From the NCBI GenBank assembly GCA_027490875.1, contig JAIXXE010000122.1, positions 1-7,254 on the forward strand: a stretch of 7,254 bases of DNA, given 5' to 3'. The DNA comes from Alphaproteobacteria bacterium (GTDB lineage Bacteria > Pseudomonadota > Alphaproteobacteria > UBA2136 > UBA6156). Every line of letters begins with the position of its first letter. Within the stretch, counting starts at the first letter, position 1. Below, piece by piece: positions 1 through 5,714 of this stretch. The notes below the pieces were generated by a model that was not told where the DNA came from, searched no databases, and saw only the letters and a program-made list of their open reading frames with translations. The translations under genes were made by a program, and so were the position numbers.

Positions 1-726
1 AAGCACCAGCAACCACAGGGCCTTAAGGCGCTGCAGGGGCGGCAAGCGCCCCGAAACCTCGCCAATCCGCAGCAACGCCAATCCCGTGGCAGCCAGAATC
101 CCCAAGCCCAGCATAGTTGCGGCATGATTGCGGGAAATGAACGTGGCTGAAAGCACCCCTTGGTAGGCCTCTTTAGGCAACCACAGCACCATAGTGTTGC
201 CGCGCACGAACTCAAACAGGCCGTAAGCGGCAAAGCAAGTGCCCCCCACCGCTACCAGCAGCAGCAAGCCTTTGGCACACGTTTCGGCCAGTGCCGCGCG
301 CAGTATCCATTGCCAAAACACCGCAAATGCCGTCAACAGGGCTAAAATGTAGAGGCCCGTCACGGGGGCCACCGCCGCACTGGGCCAGGCCGAGGTCAGG
401 CCAAGGCTTTGCAGCGCTTCCCAATACGGGTGGGGTGCCAAGCCAAGGTAAGTAAAGCCGGGCAGCAACCCAAGGGCGGCCCATACAAGGATTGGCCACG
501 GCAGCCACGCAGCAGCCCGCAGCCATGGGCTAGGCCAATGCGGGGCAGTCATTAAAGTACCAAGCAACGCCACCACCACAAGGCCAAGGGCACCGTAACT
601 ACTCAACTCTTCGCCGGCGCCACCAAAAACAAGCAGCAGGGCCAAGAACACCAAACCCGCCATTATGACCCCAAGTAAAGCAGGGTCGCGCCAGGCCGAA
701 TTAAGCCTTTGGTATGCAAATATCAT
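1..726 (-). CDS. O-antigen ligase/polymerase-like membrane protein (Wzy/WaaL type), N-terminal part
   Basis: Partial gene; the frame stays open to base 1, giving 242 residues read on the minus strand. I recognise it as the O-antigen ligase family (Wzy_C/WaaL-like), inner-membrane enzymes that polymerise or transfer undecaprenyl-linked glycans. Visible support: very hydrophobic segments at about residues 17-35, 44-59, 75-91, 121-140 and 152-169; then the family-style stretch LWLPKEAY (181-188) and SATFISRNHAATMLGLG (193-209), equivalent to the usual GTFxNRNHFA motif, here with Ser for the first Asn; then another hydrophobic segment at 207-220. The start at 724-726 is chosen because GAGGT (733-737 on the minus strand) lies 6 nt upstream; an internal ATG at 661-663 lacks this. 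It is transcribed divergently from the export genes. Whether it is a polymerase (Wzy) or a ligase cannot be told from this half, because most of the catalytic periplasmic loop region lies outside the window. Confidence 0.82.
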   Translation of the reverse strand, partial: MIFAYQRLNSAWRDPALLGVIMAGLVFLALLLVFGGAGEELSSYGALGLVVVALLGTLMTAPHWPSPWLRAAAWLPWPILVWAALGLLPGFTYLGLAPHPYWEALQSLGLTSAWPSAAVAPVTGLYILALLTAFAVFWQWILRAALAETCAKGLLLLVAVGGTCFAAYGLFEFVRGNTMVLWLPKEAYQGVLSATFISRNHAATMLGLGILAATGLALLRIGEVSGRLPPLQRLKALWLLVL

Positions 727-745
727 ATTTTTACCTCAATCTTAC

Positions 746-774
746 TTTACAATACCCTTCTATACGTTTATAGG
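746..774 (+). promoter_or_regulatory. candidate promoter for the small secreted protein and beta-barrel genes
   Basis: TTTACA (746-751, 5 of 6 to TTGACA) and TATAGG (769-774, 4 of 6 to TATAAT) are separated by 17 nt. The predicted start near 781 gives a leader of roughly 58 nt. The site is the best match between the divergent genes and overlaps the candidate minus-strand promoter face to face. It is not proven; the consensus assumes a sigma70-like factor. Confidence 0.35.
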
Positions 775-788
775 AAAGCATGTTGCAA
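759..788 (-). promoter_or_regulatory. candidate promoter for the minus-strand ligase-like gene
   Basis: On the minus strand a TTGCAA (783-788) and TATAGA (759-764) are separated by 18 nt, each matching 4 of 6 sigma70-type consensus bases. Transcription would begin near 752, about 25 nt before the ATG at 726. An alternative -10, TATAAA (767-772), has no good -35. The call rests on consensus matching in an AT-rich region only. Confidence 0.25.
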
Positions 789-801
789 GGAAAGTTCCTT
801 G
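786..801. repeat. 16-bp palindrome, candidate operator or leader hairpin
   Basis: CAAGGAA (786-792) and TTCCTTG (795-801) are perfect inverted copies around a 2-nt centre. The site lies just after the predicted plus-strand transcription start and touches the -35 of the candidate minus-strand promoter. It could therefore be a regulator-binding site controlling both directions, or a weak hairpin in the leader of the small secreted protein mRNA. With a 2-nt centre, a DNA-binding site seems likelier than an RNA hairpin. Confidence 0.4.
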
Positions 802-838
802 TTGCTGCACAACCATAAAAAACCAAAGGATAACAACT

Positions 839-1270
839 ATGTCTTTGAAAGTATTAGGTCTGACAGCGCTTTTAGCTACTGTAAGCATCGCCGCTATGGC
901 ACAAGGCGGTCAAGATGTTAACACAATCTGCACCGACAACGCCGACGCCAACGTGGCAGCCGTTGCTGCTGCCCGTGCTGCTCTGCCCGATGCAGTCGCC
1001 GCCAAGGCCGCCCTCGCTGCCCAAGCAGATATCGAAGGTAACAGTGCGTGCATCGGCGCTATGCTGACTGCATCAACCGATACTGTCTTGGTCAATGCCT
1101 TGGCAGAACTCGTACTAGCCAACCAAGATAGCGAAAATCCTGCTGGTGGCACCGATGGTGCAACAAATTCTGATTTTGCCCCACAAACCGGTGGTACATC
1201 AGAAAATTCCAATCAGTTTACCCGCCAAACCACGGGTACTCCGGCGAGCCCTATCGTTCCTTCACTTTAA
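839..1270 (+). CDS. small secreted alanine-rich protein of unknown function
   Basis: 143 residues; I do not recognise the family. The start at 839 is set by AAGGA (826-830) 8 nt upstream and by a textbook Sec signal peptide beginning there: K4, hydrophobic core 5-19, and cleavage likely after AMA (residues 19-21) before Q22. The longer open frame back to 665 reads through the promoter region and is unlikely to be translated. The mature protein has two cysteines, C31 and C71, that could form a disulfide; an Ala-rich probably helical stretch between them (about 37-63); a second hydrophobic helical stretch (about 73-94); and a Gly/Thr/Ser/Asn-rich, probably disordered tail (98-143). There is no lipobox and no membrane span after the signal. 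It sits 27 nt upstream of the beta-barrel gene and is probably co-transcribed with it, so a periplasmic or extracellular role in polysaccharide export is plausible but unproven. Confidence 0.8.
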   Translation: MSLKVLGLTALLATVSIAAMAQGGQDVNTICTDNADANVAAVAAARAALPDAVAAKAALAAQADIEGNSACIGAMLTASTDTVLVNALAELVLANQDSENPAGGTDGATNSDFAPQTGGTSENSNQFTRQTTGTPASPIVPSL

Positions 1271-1295
1271 TCAATATTTCTAGAAAGTAATCAAT
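1268..1295 (+). repeat. direct repeats flanking a palindrome in the gene gap
   Basis: TAATCAAT occurs at 1268-1275 and 1288-1295. Exactly between them is the perfect 10-bp palindrome TTTCTAGAAA (1277-1286), with one base on each side. The unit begins on the stop codon of the small secreted protein and ends 2 nt before the beta-barrel ATG, so it fills almost the whole 27-nt gap. The AGAAAG inside it (1282-1287) is the only recognisable, weak ribosome binding site for the next gene. Pairing of the palindrome could affect its use. Confidence 0.5.
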
Positions 1296-1297
1296 CG

Positions 1298-2557
1298 ATG
1301 ATGCGAGTTTCCACTCACGCAAGCCTGCTTACAGTGTCGGCCTTGGCCCTCCTGATGGCTGCCCCCGCCATGGCCCAGAGCCGTATTCAATCCGCCGCCG
1401 ACCGCGTCGCCGCCGACAACGCACCTTTGGGTGTGCGTGCCGGTAGCTTCCTCATCATCCCCAAAGTGGATGTTGAAGGCACTATGGATGACAACATCTA
1501 CGCCACCAGCCGCAACGAAACGGATGATATCATCCTGACCGTGCGCCCTGAAGTGGCCGTCAAGAGCAACTGGAGCCGCCACGCCCTTAACGCCGTTGCG
1601 AACGTTGAAGCCAAGCGCTTTGCCGACCGTGACTCTGAAGATGTTGAAAACTATAAGGTTGCTATCGATGGTCGCGCCGATGTTATGCGCGAAACCTCCA
1701 TCGGTGGTGGCGCTGCGCTGGAGCGCAAGCACGAAGACCGTGGCGAACCCAACAGCGTAGCCTCATCCAAAGAGCCTACCCAGTACGATGTGATGACCCT
1801 GCGCGCCGGCGCTTACCGCGGCCTCGGTAAGGCCAATGTACGGCTCGACAGCGAAATGCGTAGCCTCGACTACAAAAACGGTGTTACCAACACCAATGCG
1901 TTGGTTAACAACAACCTGCGCGATCGTAATGAGTACCAGCAATCGCTGCGTGCTGGTTACCGCTTTACGCCAAGCACCGAAGCCTTTGTTCGTGGGACCA
2001 TCGATACCCGCGCCTACGACTTCAAGGGTACCAATGCCAACCGTAGCCGTAGCAACCATGGCCAAACCTACGTGGCTGGTCTGGATTTTGACGTTACTGG
2101 CAAAACCAAGGCTCAAGTCTTCGCCGGTACCACCGAGCGTAACTACTCCGACCGTGGCTTCAAGGATATCTCTGAAGCGACATGGGGCGGAAACGTAACC
2201 TATAACTTCAGCGACCTGACCACCTTCAAGGCTGGTGTTAACCGCGGGATCGAAGAAACCACCCAAGGTGCCTCAAGCGGCTTTGTCGCCACCGACTACA
2301 CCGCAGCGGTTGAACACGCCCTGCGTCGTAACATTGTGGCCTATGCCAAAGCTGGCTACACCGAAAACGAATACCAAGGCTTTGCCGCCAACCAACGTGA
2401 AGACACCATGGTCACTGCCGGTACCGGTGTTGACTACTGGTTGAACCGTTGCCTGAAGGCTGGGCTTGGTTACGAGTACACCAACCGCGACAGCAGCGTG
2501 GTGAACAACGACTTCAGCCGCAACCGCTTCATGCTGAAGCTAACTGCGACTTACTAA
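1298..2557 (+). CDS. outer-membrane beta-barrel protein (BBP2-type), putative polysaccharide exit porin
   Basis: 419 residues. A Sec signal peptide (hydrophobic core 9-22, cleavage after APAMA at about residue 26) is followed by a short linker and then LIIPKVDVEGTMDDNIYAT (52-70), the style of opening seen in the putative beta-barrel porin 2 family found in exopolysaccharide loci. The rest alternates short amphipathic strands ending in Tyr/Phe/Arg with polar loops rich in Asn, Asp and Arg, with no hydrophobic helix, and it closes with FMLKLTATY, a C-terminal aromatic strand of the kind recognised by the BAM machinery. It has a single cysteine (C385). ATG codons at 1298 and 1301 are adjacent; either could be used, and the ribosome site is weak (AGAAAG, 10 nt upstream of 1298). 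Placed directly before a short OPX gene, it is a candidate outer-membrane pore for the polymer. A non-pore structural role is possible. Confidence 0.8.
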   Translation: MMRVSTHASLLTVSALALLMAAPAMAQSRIQSAADRVAADNAPLGVRAGSFLIIPKVDVEGTMDDNIYATSRNETDDIILTVRPEVAVKSNWSRHALNAVANVEAKRFADRDSEDVENYKVAIDGRADVMRETSIGGGAALERKHEDRGEPNSVASSKEPTQYDVMTLRAGAYRGLGKANVRLDSEMRSLDYKNGVTNTNALVNNNLRDRNEYQQSLRAGYRFTPSTEAFVRGTIDTRAYDFKGTNANRSRSNHGQTYVAGLDFDVTGKTKAQVFAGTTERNYSDRGFKDISEATWGGNVTYNFSDLTTFKAGVNRGIEETTQGASSGFVATDYTAAVEHALRRNIVAYAKAGYTENEYQGFAANQREDTMVTAGTGVDYWLNRCLKAGLGYEYTNRDSSVVNNDFSRNRFMLKLTATY

Positions 2558-2589
2558 GCCTACGGTAAGGCCCTGTTAAGGCCACCATG

Positions 2590-2618
2590 AAGGGGTGCTT
2601 CGGCACCCCTTGATTTTA
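2590..2618 (+). terminator. hairpin terminator after the beta-barrel gene, weak T-tract
   Basis: AAGGGGTGC (2590-2598) pairs perfectly over 9 bp with GCACCCCTT (2603-2611) around a TTCG tetraloop. It is followed by GATTTTAT, an interrupted T-tract. The stem is strong but the tail is imperfect, so partial readthrough into the OPX gene is likely. I see no convincing promoter between this hairpin and the ATG at 2664. A 7-bp direct repeat TAAGGCC (2566-2572, 2577-2583) precedes the hairpin with no clear role. Confidence 0.7.
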
Positions 2619-2663
2619 TCAACATTGCCTGTCAAGAAAGGCCAGTAACGGAAAGTAAAGTTC

Positions 2664-3368
2664 ATGCGTACCCTAAGTTTAGCCCTTGCCGTGATTCCAG
2701 TCCTGGTGTTTGGCAGCTTGGTTAGCCTTAACAGCTTTGCCAGCCCACTCGATTTTTCTGACGGCCTGACCGGCCTGAGTGCCGACCCAGCCGCCCGCGC
2801 CGCCGCCCGCACCGCCCAAGACCCCGACCGTGCCGCCGCCTTAACCGCTGCTGAAGAAGCCGCCAAAGCTGCACTGGAGGCGATGCCGGCCGAACCTGAA
2901 GCCCGCCTAACCCCAGGCCAGCTGGCCCCGGGCGATAAGGTCCGCCTGACCGTGTTTGGCGAAGAAGACATGAGCGGCGAGTTCGAAATCGATGGTACCG
3001 GATCGCTGGCCGTGCCGCTGATTGGTGAAATCTCGGCTAAAGGCCTCACCCAGCGCGAGCTGGAAAAGCGGATTGCCGAAAAGCTGAACGCGGGTTACTT
3101 GGTCAATGCACGGGTTAACATTGAAGTATTGAACTTCCGACCCTTCTTCATTTTGGGCGAAGTCAACAAGCCCGGCAGCTATCCTTGGGTGAACGACATG
3201 ACCATCATCAACGCCGTGGCACTGGGCGGTGGCTACACGCCACGGGCCAAAGTGGGCAACGTGACCCTGCGCCGGGCGAACGACCCAGACCGCCGCGAGC
3301 TCTCCGTTCCCGATGATACCAAGGTCTTTCCCGGTGACGTCATTCGGGTTGAAGAACGGTTTTTTTAA
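2664..3368 (+). CDS. polysaccharide export protein, short OPX/Wza family
   Basis: 234 residues. The N terminus is a signal peptide (core about 5-20, cleavage near NSFA, residue 26) with no lipobox cysteine, unlike E. coli Wza, which is a lipoprotein. An Ala/Glu-rich linker (41-80) leads to the Poly_export domain (about 84-156: LAPGDKVRLTVFGEEDMSGE at 87-106, then VPLIGEI and GLTQRELEKRI), and then one SLBB domain (about 161-231: FFILGEVNKPGSYPW, the GGGYTPRA turn, closing with PGDVIRVEE). The protein ends four residues after the SLBB domain, so it lacks the extra SLBB and the C-terminal amphipathic helix that makes the Wza outer-membrane barrel (Wza is about 380 residues). It would form a periplasmic ring linking the inner-membrane kinase/co-polymerase to an outer-membrane pore. 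Ribosome site GGAAAG (2650-2655) lies 8 nt before the ATG. The gene is flanked by terminators on both sides. Confidence 0.92.
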   Translation: MRTLSLALAVIPVLVFGSLVSLNSFASPLDFSDGLTGLSADPAARAAARTAQDPDRAAALTAAEEAAKAALEAMPAEPEARLTPGQLAPGDKVRLTVFGEEDMSGEFEIDGTGSLAVPLIGEISAKGLTQRELEKRIAEKLNAGYLVNARVNIEVLNFRPFFILGEVNKPGSYPWVNDMTIINAVALGGGYTPRAKVGNVTLRRANDPDRRELSVPDDTKVFPGDVIRVEERFF

Positions 3369-3379
3369 CGCAATCAAAT

Positions 3380-3407
3380 AAAAAGACCCTTCCAAGGGTC
3401 TTTTTTT
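3380..3407 (+). terminator. rho-independent terminator after the OPX gene
   Basis: The arms AAAAAGACCCTT (3380-3391) and AAGGGTCTTTTT (3394-3405) are perfect inverted copies, with seven T residues at 3401-3407. It begins 12 nt after the OPX stop codon. The A-run on the left arm would also make it function in the opposite direction. It should end transcripts coming from the export genes and separates them from the kinase gene. Confidence 0.9.
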
Positions 3408-3409
3408 GG

Positions 3410-3438
3410 TTGACCAATGCCGCTCAACAGCCTATCAG
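3410..3438 (+). promoter_or_regulatory. candidate promoter for the kinase-phosphatase-transferase operon
   Basis: TTGACC (3410-3415, 5 of 6 to consensus) and TATCAG (3433-3438, 4 of 6) have 17-nt spacing and start immediately after the terminator T-tract. Transcription would begin near 3445, leaving a short leader with AGGAAG (3454-3459) 8 nt before the kinase ATG. A promoter is expected here because a strong terminator lies directly upstream. Confidence 0.45.
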
Positions 3439-3443
3439 CTGTT
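3426..3443. repeat. inverted repeat straddling the candidate -10 box
   Basis: AACAGC (3426-3431) and GCTGTT (3438-3443) are perfect 6-bp inverted copies around the 6-nt spacer CTATCA, which contains most of the proposed -10 element. A protein bound here would cover the promoter, so it is a candidate operator. Its short length means chance is possible. Confidence 0.35.
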
Positions 3444-3467
3444 AATCGAAACTAGGAAGCGTATACT

Positions 3468-5711
3468 ATGGCAAACACTCAAAGCATGCAGGACTGGGGC
3501 AAGAATGCCTTCAACGATCTTCTTAAGCTGCTGCGTACCCAGCTCTTTGGCCACCTGGAGGGGGTTGAATGGACCTTTAATACCACCCTTTCAATGCTCC
3601 AGCGTCGTTGGACTGTCATTGCCGGCTGCATGGCGGCCACACTGGCCCTGTGCGTGCTGCTGCTGATTATCACGCCGCGCCAATATACCGCCGAAACGCT
3701 GCTGCAAATCAACACCCGCACCGAGCAGGTTACCGATATGGAAGACGTGGTAAGTGGTATGTCGACCACCGACTCGGCCGTGCGGACCGAACTGGATGTC
3801 CTCACCAGCCGCAAAGTCGCCCTGCGGGTGGTGCGGAATCAAAACCTGCTGCTGGAACCAGGCTTTGGCGGCCATACAGGCGTATTCTCCTTGCTCCGCA
3901 ACCTCATCACCAGCGCCTTTCTGCCTTTGGCAACACCCACCCAGCCGCCAGTCAACACCCCTGCCGCGCGCCTGACAACAGACATAGAAACTCCCGAAGA
4001 ATCAAAGGCGATCAACACATTAATCAGAAATCTTGATGTTGGCATGAAGCCACGTAGCTTCAGCATCAATGTCCGCTATACGGCCGGCAGCCCCGAACTG
4101 GCCCAACGCGTTGTGAATGCGATAGCCCAAGAGTACCTGAACAACCAGTTAGAAGAACGCTTTGACGCCACCAAACGCGCCAACGACTGGATCAACGGCC
4201 GCCTCAAGCAGCTGCAACAGAACGTCCAGCGCTCAGAGCTTGCAGTAAGAAAGTTTCGTGAAGATAACAACTTAACCGAAGCCCTTGGTGTAACACTTAG
4301 CGATCAGCAACTCTCTGAACTTAACAGCCAGCTCATCCTGGCCCGCACCCAACTGGCCGAGGCCGAGGCCAAGGTGGTAAGCACCCGCCGTGGGGTTGGC
4401 ACCACCAGCGAAGTGCTGAACAACCCCCTCATCCAGAACCTGCGCATCCAGGAAACAGAAGTGCGCCGTAAAATGAGCGACCTTGCCAGCCGCTACGGCC
4501 CCATGCACCCCCGCATGCAAACCGTGCGTAACGAACTGGCCAACGTGCAGGGCAAAATTAATGAAGAAATGGGCAAGATTCGGGGTAGCCTGGATAACGA
4601 CATCGATATGTCTAAAGCCCGCGTGAATACGCTCGACCAGCAGCTGCAACAACTGCAGCAACGCAACCAACTGGCCAGCGGCCCTGCCGTTCAACTGGCC
4701 GAGCTTGAGCGCCAAGCCGAAGCAGAACGCAGCCTTTACGAAAGCTTTCTGCAACGCGGTCGTCAAATCGCCCAGATGGACTTTATTCAGGCCGATGCCC
4801 GCGTAATATCAGCCGCCGAATTGCCTCAAAAACCCAGCAACCCCAAGCCCCTGCTGTGGCTGATGGCTGCCTTGGCGCTGGGTGCCGGCATGGGGGTGGT
4901 GTTCATGCTGCTGCTGGAGTTGCTGGATAGCGGCTTCCGTACCACCCAGCAACTTGAGAATGTTCTGGCTACCCCTGCCCTGGGCCTGCTTGGTGAACTG
5001 ACCGAAGTGGCCGACGTTCCGCATTACGTGGTAAACAAACCCACCAGCGCCTACACCGAGGGCGTACGGGCTATCCGGACTGCGCTGCAATACGCCAAAC
5101 CCGATACCCCCCCCCGCGTGGTGCTCATCACCAGCAGTGTCCCGCAAGAAGGCAAGAGCATCTTTGCCGCCAGTCTCGCGCAGCTTACCGCGCAAGGGGG
5201 TGGCCGTGTGTTGCTGGTGGACGCCGACATGCGCCGCCCATCGATTGCCAAAAAACTGAACCTGGAGCCCAAGGCTGGCTTGGCCGAACTGTTGGCCGGG
5301 CAAGGCAAGCTTAAAGATGTGCTGCTCAACGACAAGGTGAGCAACCTGCACATCATCCCTTCACTGCCCAACACCCAGTTTGCCCAAGAACTGCTCGGCA
5401 GCGAAAAAATGGCAACCCTGATGAACGGCTGGCGCAAGGACTACGATCTGATTGTGCTGGATTGCCCGCCCGTGATGGCCGTGGCCGATGCCGTTACGCT
5501 GGCCAAGCTATGCGACGCCGTGGTGTTTGTGGCCCGTTGGGGTACCACGCCACGCCTGTTGGTTAGCCATGCCCTCAAGCAGTTGCGCGCCGCGCACGCC
5601 CCCGTAACAGGCGTGGTGATGACCCGTGTGGACCTGACCAAGCAAAAGGCCTACGGCTACGGCGATTACGGCTACTACTACGGTAAGTACAAAGATTATT
5701 ACACCGAGTAG
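3468..5711 (+). CDS. Wzz/BY-kinase fusion: polysaccharide co-polymerase with tyrosine autokinase
   Basis: 747 residues, the usual size for Wzc/ExoP-like proteins. In order: a cytoplasmic N terminus (1-45); TM1 (about 48-68); a Wzz chain-length domain beginning RQYTAETLLQI (71-81); a long periplasmic coiled-coil region (about 225-435); the GNVR-type end with a proline motif (P453, P456, P459, P461); TM2 (about 462-485); then a bacterial tyrosine kinase domain. That domain shows EGVRAIR (531-537, the ExxRxxR oligomerisation motif), Walker A SSVPQEGKS (556-564), Walker A' VLLVDADMRRP (581-591), Walker B LIVLDCPP (661-668), and a C-terminal cluster of nine tyrosines between 729 and 745. All catalytic motifs look intact. 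It should control polymer length and export at the inner membrane through phosphorylation and dephosphorylation cycles. The start is supported by AGGAAG 8 nt upstream. It is the first gene of a tightly spaced operon with a phosphatase and a priming transferase. Confidence 0.95.
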   Translation: MANTQSMQDWGKNAFNDLLKLLRTQLFGHLEGVEWTFNTTLSMLQRRWTVIAGCMAATLALCVLLLIITPRQYTAETLLQINTRTEQVTDMEDVVSGMSTTDSAVRTELDVLTSRKVALRVVRNQNLLLEPGFGGHTGVFSLLRNLITSAFLPLATPTQPPVNTPAARLTTDIETPEESKAINTLIRNLDVGMKPRSFSINVRYTAGSPELAQRVVNAIAQEYLNNQLEERFDATKRANDWINGRLKQLQQNVQRSELAVRKFREDNNLTEALGVTLSDQQLSELNSQLILARTQLAEAEAKVVSTRRGVGTTSEVLNNPLIQNLRIQETEVRRKMSDLASRYGPMHPRMQTVRNELANVQGKINEEMGKIRGSLDNDIDMSKARVNTLDQQLQQLQQRNQLASGPAVQLAELERQAEAERSLYESFLQRGRQIAQMDFIQADARVISAAELPQKPSNPKPLLWLMAALALGAGMGVVFMLLLELLDSGFRTTQQLENVLATPALGLLGELTEVADVPHYVVNKPTSAYTEGVRAIRTALQYAKPDTPPRVVLITSSVPQEGKSIFAASLAQLTAQGGGRVLLVDADMRRPSIAKKLNLEPKAGLAELLAGQGKLKDVLLNDKVSNLHIIPSLPNTQFAQELLGSEKMATLMNGWRKDYDLIVLDCPPVMAVADAVTLAKLCDAVVFVARWGTTPRLLVSHALKQLRAAHAPVTGVVMTRVDLTKQKAYGYGDYGYYYGKYKDYYTE
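5107..5115 (+). repeat. C9 homopolymer inside the kinase gene
   Basis: Nine consecutive C residues encode part of T547-P548-P549, just before the strand leading into the Walker A motif. Loss of one C would lead to TGA at 5257-5259 and gain of one C to TAA at 5312-5314. Either product keeps the Wzz domain and both membrane spans but loses every kinase motif and the tyrosine tail. Confidence 0.85.
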
Positions 5712-5714
5712 GGC

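Noticed and set aside
212..526. Minus-strand 104-residue reading frame
   Set aside because: It is in a different frame from the membrane protein covering 1-726 on the same strand, which has family motifs and a good ribosome site.
665..838. Upstream extension of the small secreted protein frame to an ATG at 665
   Set aside because: The extension covers the divergent gene's start and the promoter region, lacks a ribosome site, and would bury the obvious signal peptide and the AAGGA-preceded ATG at 839.
1763..2266. Minus-strand 167-residue frame antisense to the beta-barrel gene
   Set aside because: Antisense shadow of a well-supported coding gene in GC-rich DNA; no motif or ribosome site recognised.
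3462..3467. TATACT as a -10 box directly before the kinase ATG
   Set aside because: It sits between the ribosome site and the start codon and has no -35 at the proper distance (CTGTTA); the promoter at 3410-3438 explains expression better.
4809..5351. Minus-strand 180-residue frame antisense to the kinase gene
   Set aside because: Rich in Gly, Gln and His as expected from reverse reading of Ala/Leu/Ala codons; no recognisable domain.
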